A stretch of 64,000 nucleotides of DNA from Afipia sp. GAS231 (GTDB lineage Bacteria; Pseudomonadota; Alphaproteobacteria; Rhizobiales; Xanthobacteraceae), in the NCBI RefSeq assembly GCF_900103365.1, contig NZ_LT629703.1, positions 6,124,501 to 6,188,500 of the forward strand, written 5' to 3'. The position numbers and the translations under genes were made by a program. This document shows positions 25,432 through 33,753 of the stretch, piece by piece (position 1 is the first letter of the stretch; the number at the start of each line of letters is the position of its first letter). Below the pieces are notes generated by a model. It saw only the letters and a program-made list of their open reading frames with translations, made no database searches and was not told the DNA's origin.

Positions 25432-25944
25432 CGTAGGCCATCGTCGCAAACGAGGGGCAGGGAGCGGTGGACGTAAGGCAGCGACTGACGAGCGCGGCAC
25501 TTGCGTACGGTGAAATCGTTTGGGTCCGACGCCCCGATGCAGGCGTCAAGTTCGAAGGCGGCCAACGCTGCCCGAGAGCGATGGTGTCACAAAAAGCAGG
25601 GTCACCAGGACGATCTCGTATAAGCCGTAAAGCCATTGCGCAGGGAAGGCCGGAGGCTTCCGCCAAACCTGTATGCTCGTGCGCAAAATCTTGTTGCAAC
25701 TATCGCGTACGAGACCGCGGGTGCGGCGCGCACCCGGTCTTCCCTGCGCCCTCTGATTTCGAGGGCAAGGTTGATTGCAAAACTTCGGGCGCATCGCGCC
25801 GCGAGAATGCTTTCTGCTGTCATCACCCGCGAAGGCGGGTGATCCAGTATTCCAGAGGCGCCGATGATTGGATTTATAGGCCGCAGCGTACTGGATCCCC
25901 CGCCTTCGCGGGGGATGACAGCTGGTGTTGTTGTATACGCCTTC
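25432..25944. other. Gene-poor stretch, probably degenerate interspersed repeat
   Basis: 513 bp with no supported gene. Open frames here lack ribosome binding sites and have compositions unlike real proteins. The sequence just before the IS (about 23940-24117) and just after it (25432-25815) resembles halves of a longer interspersed repeat that I associate with Bradyrhizobium genomes from memory. Its distal part is a separate palindrome at 25816-25922. Confidence 0.4.
25816..25922. repeat. Palindromic intergenic repeat (GATCCAGTATTCCAGA type)
   Basis: GCTGTCATCACCCGCGAAG pairs with CTTCGCGGGGGATGACAGC, and the inner GATCCAGTATTCCAG resembles its partner GCGTACTGGATC. A second member is at 37347-37463. 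It lies directly after the Lrp/AsnC gene and may serve as its 3' structure. Confidence 0.8.
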
Positions 25945-26406
25945 TTACACCGGCAGCGCGATCGAATACTTCACCTGGCTCAGCGCAAAGCTCGACTCGA
26001 TCGAGGCGATGCCGTCGAGCCGCGTCAGCTTGTTCTTCAGGAACGCCTCATAGGACGAGAGGTCGGCGGCGACGACGCGCAGCAGGTAGTCCCGGTTGCC
26101 GGTCATCAGGTAGCACTCCAGCACCTCGTCCCACTTCGAGATCGCTTTGGCAAAACGATTGAGATCCTCTTCCTTCTGCCGCGCCAGCTTGATCGAGATG
26201 AAGACGCTGACATGCAGACCGAGCGATTTCTGGTCGACGGTCGCGATATAGCGGGTGATGACGCCGCGCTGTTCCAAGAGCTTGACCCGGCGGTGGCAGG
26301 GCGACACCGACAGGCCGACCTTGTCGGCCAGTTCCTGCATGGTCATGCGGCTGTCGGACTGCAACTGGCTGAGGATCTTGCGGTCGATGGCATCGAGGGC
26401 TTGCAT
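25945..26406 (-). CDS. Lrp/AsnC-family transcriptional regulator
   Basis: 153 aa. An N-terminal helix-turn-helix (LDAIDRKILSQLQSDSRMTM, then ELADKVGLSVSPCHRRVKLLE) is followed by the RAM ligand-binding domain from about residue 65 to the end. ATG 26406 gives the normal family length; the frame is open further upstream without support. It is divergent from the E1-like gene at 26544 across 137 bp, so it probably controls that gene and itself in response to an amino acid or keto acid. In Pseudomonas, mdeR-mdeB shows a similar pairing. Confidence 0.93.
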   Translation of the reverse strand: MQALDAIDRKILSQLQSDSRMTMQELADKVGLSVSPCHRRVKLLEQRGVITRYIATVDQKSLGLHVSVFISIKLARQKEEDLNRFAKAISKWDEVLECYLMTGNRDYLLRVVAADLSSYEAFLKNKLTRLDGIASIESSFALSQVKYSIALPV

Positions 26407-26543
26407 TGGAATGAACCCATGGTTTGAGGTCGGTTGGTGGGAATTTATCCCAATATTGGCAGGTATGTCGCGAAAATTTGAGATTTTTGGCGATGGCCCC
26501 GGCGTTAGACTTGAGCATTGCCGCACTGTCCGGAGCCTTTGCC

Positions 26544-28910
26544 ATGCCGATCGAACCCGCACGTCTTGAATTGCTGTCCGCGCTGGCCCGCAAGGTGCTC
26601 TGGCTGTCGTCGTGGACCATCCACCACGCCAACCACATCAGGCCCAATGTCGACGGCCTCAAGGTCGGCGGGCATCAGGCGTCGTCGGCCTCGCTCGCCA
26701 ATATCATGTCGGCGCTCTATTTCTCGGTGCTGCGGCCGCAGGACCGCGTCGCGGTCAAGCCGCATGCCAGCCCGGTGTTTCACGCCATCCAGTATCTGTT
26801 CGGGCATCAGAGCCGCGACAAACTGGAGAATTTCCGCGGCTACAAGGGCGCGCAATCCTATCCGTCGCGCACCAAGGACGCCGACGACGTCGATTTCTCC
26901 ACCGGCTCGGTCGGCCTCGGTGTGGCGCAGACGCTGTTCTCCTCGCTGGTGCAGGATTACGTCAGCGCCCATGGCTGGATGAAGGACCGGCCGGAGGGGC
27001 GGATGATCGCGCTGGTCGGCGATGCCGAGATGGACGAGGGCAACATCTTCGAGGCGTTGCTGGAAGGCTGGAAGCACGGCCTGCGCAACACCTGGTGGAT
27101 CGTCGACTACAATCGCCAGAGCCTCGATGCCGTCGTGCGCGAAGGGCTGTGGGAAAAATTCGAATCCATGTTCCGCAATTTCGGCTGGGACGTGGTCATC
27201 GTGAAATATGGACGCCTGATGCAGGCGGCGTTCGCCGAACCGGGCGGCGCGGCGCTGAAGCGCTGGATCGATAATTGCCCGAACCAGATGTATGCCGCGC
27301 TGTGTTTCCAGGGCGGCGCTGCCTTCCGCAAGCATCTGCAGGACGACATCGGCGACCAGGGCCAGGTGTCGCAACTGATCGACCGGCGCAGCGACGACGA
27401 ATTGCTGGCGCTGATGTCCAACCTCGGCGGACACGACATGGCCAGCATGATCGAGGCGTTCGAGGCCATCGACCACGATCGCCCGGTTTGCTTCATCGCC
27501 TACACCATCAAGGGCGTCGGCCTGCCGATGCAGGGCCACAAGGACAACCATGCCGGACTGATGACGGTCACGCAGATGGAGAAATGGCGCGCTTCGCAGA
27601 ACATCCGGCCCGGCCACGAATGGGACAAGTTCGAGGGCCTGTCGAAACCGCAAGCCGAACTCGAAGCGTTTCTGGCGGATGTGCCGTTCAACAGCGACGG
27701 CCGCCGCCGCCTGACCGCGCCTGTGATCGAGGTGCCGCAACAATTGACCTTCAAGCCGGCGGCGCAGATGTCGACGCAGCAGGGCTTTGGGCTGGTGCTC
27801 AATGAACTCGCGCGCGGCGACACCGAACTGGCTTCGCGGATCGTCACCGCGTCGCCCGACGTCACCGTGTCGACCAATCTCGGCGCCTGGGTCAACCGCC
27901 GTGGGCTGTTTGCCAAGTTGGAGAATGCCGACCTGTTCCGGCAGGAGAAAATCCCCTCGACCTTCAACTGGGATTATTCGCCAAAGGGCCAGCACATCGA
28001 ACTCGGCATCGCCGAGATGAACCTGTTCATCCTGCTGTCGGCGCTCGGCCTGTCGCATTCGATCAACGGCGCGCGGCTGCTGCCGGTCGGCACGCTGTAC
28101 GATCCCTTCATCCAGCGCGGCCTCGATGCGCTGAACTATGCCTGCTACCAGGACGCGCGGTTCATGGTGGCGGCGACGCCATCAGGCATCACGCTGGCGC
28201 CGGAAGGCGGCGCGCACCAATCCATTGCCACGCCGCTGATCGGCATGGCGCAGGACGGGCTGGCCTCGTTCGAGCCGGCTTTCGTCGATGAACTGGCCGT
28301 GATCATGGGCTGGGGCTTTGCGCACATGCAGCGCGAAGCCGGCGAGGGCGGATCGGTGTATTTGCGGCTGTCGACCCGCAACCTCGACCAGCCGCAACGG
28401 ATCATGACGCCGGACCTGCAAGAGGACATCACCGAGGGCGCCTACTGGCTGCGCGAGCCGGGGCCGAACTGCGATCTCGTCATCGCCTATACCGGCGCGG
28501 TGGCGCCGGAGGCGATCGAGGCTACAGGCTTCATCGGCGAAAGCCATCGCGACGTCGGCCTGCTCGCCGTCACGTCAGCCGACCGGCTGCATGGCGGCTG
28601 GACCGCCGCGCGGAAACTGCGCCGCGACCGCCGCGGCGTGCAGTATCTCAGCCATATCGAAAAGTTGCTGGCGCCGTTGTCGCGGGATTGCGGCATTGTC
28701 AGCGTGATCGACGGCCATCCGGCGGCCCTCGGCTGGCTCGGCAGCGTGCGCGGCCACCGGGTCGAGGCGCTCGGCGTCGAGACATTTGGGCAAACAGGCA
28801 CGATCGGCGACCTCTACCGCCACCACGGCATGGACGCCAACGCCATCATCGATGCGGCGGAAAGCCTCACCGTTGGCGCGCCGGTGCGGCATCGAAAAAT
28901 GGCGGTTTAG
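26544..28910 (+). CDS. Pyruvate dehydrogenase E1-like / transketolase-family protein
   Basis: 788 aa thiamine-diphosphate enzyme of the homodimeric AceE type. The N-terminal half binds ThDP (GDAEMDEGNIFEALLEG with the downstream N in DYNRQ, residues about 158-192). The C-terminal half carries the pyrimidine domain (HIELGIAEMNLF near residue 485) and transketolase C-domain. It is shorter than AceE (about 890 aa), and no E2 or E3 gene is nearby. With an Lrp regulator divergent to it, a 2-ketobutyrate or other 2-keto acid role like MdeB is plausible. ATG 26544 follows CGGAGCCTTTGCC; 26493 is an alternative. Confidence 0.88.
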   Translation: MPIEPARLELLSALARKVLWLSSWTIHHANHIRPNVDGLKVGGHQASSASLANIMSALYFSVLRPQDRVAVKPHASPVFHAIQYLFGHQSRDKLENFRGYKGAQSYPSRTKDADDVDFSTGSVGLGVAQTLFSSLVQDYVSAHGWMKDRPEGRMIALVGDAEMDEGNIFEALLEGWKHGLRNTWWIVDYNRQSLDAVVREGLWEKFESMFRNFGWDVVIVKYGRLMQAAFAEPGGAALKRWIDNCPNQMYAALCFQGGAAFRKHLQDDIGDQGQVSQLIDRRSDDELLALMSNLGGHDMASMIEAFEAIDHDRPVCFIAYTIKGVGLPMQGHKDNHAGLMTVTQMEKWRASQNIRPGHEWDKFEGLSKPQAELEAFLADVPFNSDGRRRLTAPVIEVPQQLTFKPAAQMSTQQGFGLVLNELARGDTELASRIVTASPDVTVSTNLGAWVNRRGLFAKLENADLFRQEKIPSTFNWDYSPKGQHIELGIAEMNLFILLSALGLSHSINGARLLPVGTLYDPFIQRGLDALNYACYQDARFMVAATPSGITLAPEGGAHQSIATPLIGMAQDGLASFEPAFVDELAVIMGWGFAHMQREAGEGGSVYLRLSTRNLDQPQRIMTPDLQEDITEGAYWLREPGPNCDLVIAYTGAVAPEAIEATGFIGESHRDVGLLAVTSADRLHGGWTAARKLRRDRRGVQYLSHIEKLLAPLSRDCGIVSVIDGHPAALGWLGSVRGHRVEALGVETFGQTGTIGDLYRHHGMDANAIIDAAESLTVGAPVRHRKMAV

Positions 28911-28968
28911 AAAAAAGTCTCCCTCCCGGTGCGGGAGAGAGACAGTTGGTCGGGAGGAACGTCACGCC

Positions 28969-29310
28969 TCACTGAACGGTGTTGGAAGCCCAGACCGGCA
29001 CGATCGGCTGATAGATCACGAGGTTTCCGTCATTTTGCATGACGAGGAAACTGCCGGGCTTTCCGGCCGTGTTCGAGGCCCATGCCGGTGCGTTGCTGAC
29101 GTGGTAAAGGACCAGATTGCCGTCGGTCTGCATCACGGCGCGATGGACATCGGTCCCCGCGGTGCCGGTGGCCCAGAGCGCGCGGTTGTCGCTGTTTCGA
29201 TAGACCACGAGGTTGCCGTCGGTCTGCATGATCAGACGAAAGCGGCCATCGCCAGAGGTAATGGATGCGTTGGTGAACAATGGTTCTCCGGGAGTCAAAC
29301 GATCGGGCAT
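28969..29310 (-). CDS. Small B-lectin (bulb-type mannose lectin) domain protein
   Basis: 113 aa made of a single beta-prism II lectin domain. Three near-perfect mannose-site motifs QxDxNxVxY are visible: QTDGNLVVY, QTDGNLVLY and QNDGNLVIY, spaced about 30 residues apart, so all three sites look functional. There is no signal peptide and no second domain, unlike LlpA-type lectin bacteriocins, which carry tandem domains. ATG 29310 has AGGAG eight bases upstream. It could bind mannose-containing glycans after release, or act inside the cell. Confidence 0.88.
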   Translation of the reverse strand: MPDRLTPGEPLFTNASITSGDGRFRLIMQTDGNLVVYRNSDNRALWATGTAGTDVHRAVMQTDGNLVLYHVSNAPAWASNTAGKPGSFLVMQNDGNLVIYQPIVPVWASNTVQ

Positions 29311-29672
29311 TGAAAATCTCCTGAGCATCGCAATCCGAGGGTGATGTCCCGCCTGCCGGAATGAGCCAAAGCTCGCGAGCGGAAAATGGTTCGGTTCGAA
29401 AGGCGGCGACGATGCATTTCGCCGTGTGCCATAGCGTAACCGGCATGGGGGTGAATGAATGTGAAGCGGATAACACGTTTAGGTTGATTGCCCGTGGCCG
29501 CGATCACGATCCGGTGTTGCTTGCATCGCGTTGGCGACTGACCCTATATTCCGGGTCTGCCGCAACGCGGCATCCCGCATATGGCGGGTTCAATTCCGCA
29601 AGCTTTCGTGCAAGGATGGCTGCCGAACGCTTCCGTTCCCCCTACATCCGCCCCGAAATAAAGAGGTTTCCG
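29311..29672 (+). other. Intergenic region between lectin and aldehyde dehydrogenase
   Basis: 362 bp between divergent genes. No protein or RNA gene is supported. A sigma-70-like promoter towards the dehydrogenase is visible at 29521-29550: TTGCAT, an 18-bp spacer, then TATATT. About 120 bp separate it from the start codon. No strong hairpin is seen. Confidence 0.5.
29521..29550 (+). promoter_or_regulatory. Probable sigma-70 promoter for the aldehyde dehydrogenase
   Basis: TTGCAT at 29521-29526 and TATATT at 29545-29550 are separated by 18 bp. Both boxes are close to consensus in an otherwise GC-rich region, and the gene starts at 29673. Confidence 0.45.
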
Positions 29673-31103
29673 ATGGTCAACCGCATGCAATTCTACATCG
29701 ATGGCGCCTGGGTCGATCCCGCCGTCAAGAAGTCCACGCCCGTCGTCAACCCGGCGACCGAAGAGGCGATGTATGACATTGCGCTCGGCTCCAAGGCCGA
29801 CGTCGACAAGGCGGTCGCCGCCGCTAAACGCGCTTTCCTGACCTATTCGCAGACCAGCCGCGAGGAGCGTGTCGCCCTGCTCGAGAAGGTCATGGAGGTC
29901 TACAAGGGCCGCATGAAGGAAATCGGCGCTGCGGTGTCCGACGAGATGGGCGCGCCGCTGCCGATGGCCGAACGCCTGCAGGCCGGCGCCGGCCTCGGCC
30001 ACATCGCTTCCACCCTGGAAGTGCTGAAGAACTATCATTTCGAGGAAAACATCGGCACCGCTACGGTGCTGCGCGAGCCGGTCGGCGTCATCGGCATGAT
30101 CACGCCCTGGAACTGGCCGTTGAACCAGATCGCCTGCAAGGTCGCGCCCGCGCTCGCCGCCGGCTGCACCATGATCCTGAAGCCGTCTGAGTTCACGCCG
30201 TCCTCGGCATTGATCTTCGCGGAAATCCTGCATGAAGCCGGCGTGCCGAAGGGCGTGTTCAACCTCGTCAACGGCCTCGGCCCGGAGGTTGGTGCTGCCA
30301 TGAGCGAGCACCCGGACATCGACATGATCTCGTTCACCGGCTCGACCCGCGCCGGCGTCGACGTCGCCAAGCGCGCCGCGCCGACCGTGAAGCGCGTCAG
30401 CCAGGAGCTCGGCGGCAAGTCGCCGAACGTCATCCTCGAAGGCGCCGACCTCACCAAGGCCGTCACCGGCGGCGTGATGCACATGTTCAACAACTCCGGA
30501 CAGTCCTGCAACGCGCCGTCGCGGATGATCGTGCCGCAGTCGAAGATGAAGGAAGTCGCCGCGATCGCCAAGGCGGTTGCCGACAAGACCAAGGCGGGCG
30601 ATCCGCGCGCCGAAGGCACCACCATCGGCCCGGTGGTCTCGCGCATCCAGTGGGACAAGATCCAGGCGCTGATCCACAAGGGCATCGAGGAAGGTGCAAC
30701 GCTTGTGGCCGGCGGTCCCGGTCTGCCCGAGGGCGTCAACAAGGGCTTCTACGTTCGCCCGACCATCTTCGCCGACGTCACCAACGACATGACGATTGCG
30801 CGGGAGGAAATCTTCGGACCGGTGCTGACGATCCTCGGCGCCAAGGATGAAGCGGAGGCGGTGAAGATCGCCAACGACACGCCCTATGGCCTGGCCGGTT
30901 ACGTCACCGGCGACACCGTGGAAAGCGCGCGCCGTGTCGGCCGCCAGATCCGCGCCGGCAACGTCAACCTGCAGGGCGTGCCCAACGACCGCACCGCGCC
31001 GTTCGGCGGCTACAAGCAGTCCGGCAACGGCCGCGAGTGGGGCAAGTACGGTCTGGAAGAGTATCTCGAAGTGAAGGCGGTCGCCGGCTATAACGCCGCG
31101 TAA
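29673..31103 (+). CDS. Aldehyde dehydrogenase family protein
   Basis: 476 aa NAD(P)-dependent dehydrogenase. The Rossmann-type motif ITPWNWPLNQIACKV is near residue 145, FTGSTRAGVDVAKRA near residue 220, the catalytic glutamate in QELGGKSPNVI near residue 245 and the nucleophile cysteine in NNSGQSCNAPSR near residue 278. Length is normal. ATG 29673 follows AAAGAGGTTTCCG; the open frame extends further but without a start signal. The aldehyde substrate is unknown. Confidence 0.93.
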   Translation: MVNRMQFYIDGAWVDPAVKKSTPVVNPATEEAMYDIALGSKADVDKAVAAAKRAFLTYSQTSREERVALLEKVMEVYKGRMKEIGAAVSDEMGAPLPMAERLQAGAGLGHIASTLEVLKNYHFEENIGTATVLREPVGVIGMITPWNWPLNQIACKVAPALAAGCTMILKPSEFTPSSALIFAEILHEAGVPKGVFNLVNGLGPEVGAAMSEHPDIDMISFTGSTRAGVDVAKRAAPTVKRVSQELGGKSPNVILEGADLTKAVTGGVMHMFNNSGQSCNAPSRMIVPQSKMKEVAAIAKAVADKTKAGDPRAEGTTIGPVVSRIQWDKIQALIHKGIEEGATLVAGGPGLPEGVNKGFYVRPTIFADVTNDMTIAREEIFGPVLTILGAKDEAEAVKIANDTPYGLAGYVTGDTVESARRVGRQIRAGNVNLQGVPNDRTAPFGGYKQSGNGREWGKYGLEEYLEVKAVAGYNAA

Positions 31104-31122
31104 ATCGTCGAAACGAAAATGC

Positions 31123-31155
31123 AAACGCCGGGGCGGGAAATCCGCTCCGGCGTTT
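31123..31155. terminator. Bidirectional terminator between convergent genes
   Basis: AAACGCCGG at 31123-31131 pairs with CCGGCGTTT at 31147-31155 over a 15-nt loop, and the second arm is followed by CGCGTTTTA. It lies 20 bp after the aldehyde dehydrogenase stop and just before the stop of the convergent lactonase gene. Confidence 0.7.
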
Positions 31156-31161
31156 CGCGTT

Positions 31162-32130
31162 TTATCCCCCGAGCGCGCCCTGCGTATTCACGTAGAGCGC
31201 GTAGATCGACTGGCTCGCGGCCATGAAGAGGCGGTTGCGCTTGACGCCGCCGAAACAAAGATTGGCGCAGCGCTCGGGCAGCGCGATACGACCGATCATG
31301 ACGCCGTCGGGCGCGTAGACCACGACGCCGTCGAGTTCGGGATCGCCCATGCCCCAGCCGCACCACAGATTGCCGTCGATGTCGCAGCGCATGCCGTCGG
31401 GCGTGCCGGGACCGGCATCGATGAAGATGCGCTTGTTGGAGATCTTGTCGCCGCCGGGCGACACGTCGTAGGCGAGGATCTTGCGGTTCGGCACGCCGCG
31501 GGACTCCACGACGTAGAGGATCTTCTCGTCCGGCGAGAAGCACAGCCCGTTCGGTCCGAGCACGCCTTCGGCGACGATCGTGGCTTTGCCGGTGGCGCCG
31601 TCGAGCCGGTAGACATTGGCGTCGATCTCGGAACTGGCCTTGTAGCCCTCGTAATTGCCGAGCAGGCCGAAGGTCGGATCGCTGAACCAGATCGAGCCGT
31701 CGGATTTCACGACGACGTCGTTGGGCGAGTTCAGCCGCTTGCCGTCGAATGAGTCGATCAGCACCGTGATCGAGCCGTCATATTCGGTGCGGGTGACGCG
31801 GCGGCCGCCGTGCTCGCAGGTGACGAGACGTCCCTGCCGGTCGCGGGTATTGCCGTTGGCGAAGTTCGACGGCTTGCGGTAGATGCTTGTGGTGCCGGTC
31901 TCCTCTTCCCATTTGAGGATGCGCTGGTTCGGAATATCGCTGCAGAGCAGGTAGCGCCCGTCGCCGAAATACACCGGGCCTTCGGCCCAGCGCAGGCCGG
32001 TGGTCAGCCGTTCCACCGCCGACAGCTTCAGCCAGTATTTCTCGAAGCGCGGATCGAGCGCATGGATCGCCGGATCGGGATAACAGGTCGCCGGACGCCA
32101 GCCGGCCGCATGAGATGATGCCTCGGACAT
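31162..32130 (-). CDS. SMP-30/gluconolactonase family protein
   Basis: 322 aa six-bladed propeller lactonase. The metal-binding residues of SMP-30 are visible: E in RWAEGPVYF, N in LNSPNDVVVK and D in GTPDGMRCD. It would open sugar-acid lactones in the cytoplasm, since no signal peptide is present with start 32130 (MSEASSHAAG). The frame is open to 32292, but this extension overlaps the divergent promoter. It is divergent from the uronate dehydrogenase-like gene, whose aldarolactone product would be a natural substrate. Confidence 0.9.
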   Translation of the reverse strand: MSEASSHAAGWRPATCYPDPAIHALDPRFEKYWLKLSAVERLTTGLRWAEGPVYFGDGRYLLCSDIPNQRILKWEEETGTTSIYRKPSNFANGNTRDRQGRLVTCEHGGRRVTRTEYDGSITVLIDSFDGKRLNSPNDVVVKSDGSIWFSDPTFGLLGNYEGYKASSEIDANVYRLDGATGKATIVAEGVLGPNGLCFSPDEKILYVVESRGVPNRKILAYDVSPGGDKISNKRIFIDAGPGTPDGMRCDIDGNLWCGWGMGDPELDGVVVYAPDGVMIGRIALPERCANLCFGGVKRNRLFMAASQSIYALYVNTQGALGG

Positions 32131-32236
32131 TTGCTGTTCTCGTTGTTGTTGCGTTTCCTCGCAGTTTGGTTTGCTATCACCCCCGGCCAATGACCGCAAA
32201 TCGGTCGTGCAGAAGAAACGGAAGAAGAGGAAAACA

Positions 32237-33058
32237 ATGCCACGCATATTGATGACCGGCGCCGCCGGCGGGATCGGCACATCCTTGCGCAAGCTGTTGC
32301 CGCCGATCTATCCGGACCTCGTGCTGAGCGACCTGAAGGCGCCGGCCGATCTCGGCAACAACGAGAAATTCATGGCGGCCGATCTGGCCGATCCCGCGGC
32401 GGTCGAGGCGCTCTGCGACGGCGTCGACGGCATCCTGCATTTCGGCGGCTATTCGGTCGAGGGTCCCTGGGACGCTATCCTGCAGTCGAACATCATCGGC
32501 GGCTACAACCTGTTCGAGGCCGCGCGCAAGAAGGGCGTCAAGCGCGTGGTGTTCGCCTCGTCGAACCATGCGGTCGGCTTCTATCCACGCCACCACCGCA
32601 TCGGCACCGACGTCACCGCGCGGCCGGATAGTCGTTATGGCGTCAGCAAGGTGTTCGGCGAGGCCGTCGGCGCGCTCTATGCCGACAAGTATGGCCTTGG
32701 CGTCACCTGTATACGCATCGGCAATTTCGGCGAAGCGCCGCTCGACCATCGCCGGCTTTCGATCTGGCTGAAGCCGGAAGACCTGGTGCAGCTCTGCCGG
32801 ATCGGGCTCGACCATCCCGACATTCATTTCGAGGTGCTCTACGGCGCCTCCTACAACGAGCGCGGCTGGTGGGACAACCATCGCGCCTACGACCTCGGCT
32901 ACCGGCCGACCGGCCGCGGCGAAGACTTTCGCGAGCATGCGATGGCCGAGCAGGCCAAGCTCAAACCCGACCCGGTCGGCGATTTCTACCAGGGCGGCGC
33001 GTTCTGCAGCATGGAGTTCGCGGGCGACAAGAGCAGGATCGTGGACTGGAAGAAGTAG
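32237..33058 (+). CDS. Uronate dehydrogenase-like NAD-dependent epimerase/dehydratase
   Basis: 273 aa extended short-chain dehydrogenase. GAAGGIG near residue 9 binds NAD, the active site is YGVSK near residue 136, and SSNHAVGFYPR near residue 111 together with GWWDN near residue 214 match bacterial uronate dehydrogenases. That enzyme oxidises galacturonate or glucuronate to the aldarolactone. ATG 32237 follows GGAAAACA. Its pairing with a lactonase supports a sugar-acid oxidation pathway; a related deoxysugar dehydrogenase is the alternative. Confidence 0.85.
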   Translation: MPRILMTGAAGGIGTSLRKLLPPIYPDLVLSDLKAPADLGNNEKFMAADLADPAAVEALCDGVDGILHFGGYSVEGPWDAILQSNIIGGYNLFEAARKKGVKRVVFASSNHAVGFYPRHHRIGTDVTARPDSRYGVSKVFGEAVGALYADKYGLGVTCIRIGNFGEAPLDHRRLSIWLKPEDLVQLCRIGLDHPDIHFEVLYGASYNERGWWDNHRAYDLGYRPTGRGEDFREHAMAEQAKLKPDPVGDFYQGGAFCSMEFAGDKSRIVDWKK

Positions 33059-33060
33059 CG

Positions 33061-33141
33061 GTCATTCCGGGGCGATGCGCAGCATCGAACCCGGAAGTTC
33101 GAGATTCCGGGTTCACGCGAAGACGCGTGCCCCGGAATGAC
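33061..33141. repeat. Palindromic intergenic repeat (GTCATTCCGGGGC type)
   Basis: GTCATTCCGGGGC at 33061 is mirrored by GCCCCGGAATGAC ending at 33141, with inner GAACCCGGAA and TTCCGGGTTC arms. It fills the gap between the convergent uronate dehydrogenase and IalB-like genes and probably serves as their shared 3' structure. Confidence 0.85.
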
Positions 33142-33143
33142 GA

Positions 33144-33734
33144 TCACTCACACGGTGGCAGATTGGCTGAGCGCTTCGATCGTTCCTTCAGTTCGTCGCT
33201 GCTCATCTCGGCAACCTTCGGCGGCCCGCCAGCCGGGCCATCGAAAGCTTCCGCGAAACCTGCGAGCGCAAACGGAAGGCTGACAGTTTGATGATCGCGC
33301 GTCATCGCCTCGACGCTGATCGCGCGCGCATGCTTCAGGCCTTCAATGAAATCGGTGTCGATATCCAGCTTGCCGCGGCAGCCTAGTTCCCCGCAGTTCG
33401 GATCAGGAACCGCGATCGGAACGCCCTGATCGATGCGGACGGCAAGCGTGCCGTCGAGCATGCGCTTCGTCACCAGATTGACCGACAGGCTTCGCTGTTT
33501 GCCGTCGCGGATCCAGACCGCGATGCCGCCACCGGAAGGCTGACACGCGCCCTTCGCGCCGGACGAAATGAAGCAATCCGAATTGCCGTCGGGCCGATTG
33601 ACGCAAATCTTGGCCCAGGGCTGATAGGTGAGTTGCGTGGCCCTTGGGTCGCTGGCGGCTTCGGCGGCGCCACATCCGGCACGCGCCGCGATCACTGCCG
33701 ACAACACCAGCGCGCGTTTCATGAATGGGTTCAT
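33144..33734 (-). CDS. Invasion-associated locus B (IalB)-family protein
   Basis: 196 aa exported protein. A signal-like N-terminus MKRALVLSAVIAARAG precedes a possible cleavage at AEAAS. The IalB-type core includes QPWAKICV, GACQPSGGGIAVWIR and DPNCGELGCRGKLDID, with paired cysteines that probably form disulfides. IalB proteins of rhizobia are mostly of unknown function. ATG 33722 (MKRAL) is an equally good start. It interrupts the sugar-acid genes and appears unrelated to them. Confidence 0.75.
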   Translation of the reverse strand: MNPFMKRALVLSAVIAARAGCGAAEAASDPRATQLTYQPWAKICVNRPDGNSDCFISSGAKGACQPSGGGIAVWIRDGKQRSLSVNLVTKRMLDGTLAVRIDQGVPIAVPDPNCGELGCRGKLDIDTDFIEGLKHARAISVEAMTRDHQTVSLPFALAGFAEAFDGPAGGPPKVAEMSSDELKERSKRSANLPPCE

Positions 33735-33753
33735 CGCTCGACCGATGCTGATC

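Noticed and set aside
25467..26162. 231-codon plus-strand open frame
   Set aside because: It crosses a palindromic repeat and the opposite-strand Lrp gene; no domain or ribosome binding site supports it.
26505..28058. 517-codon minus-strand open frame
   Set aside because: It mirrors the strongly supported E1-like gene and has shadow composition with no recognisable domain.
29544..31124. 526-codon minus-strand open frame
   Set aside because: Antisense to the aldehyde dehydrogenase, with no conserved motif.
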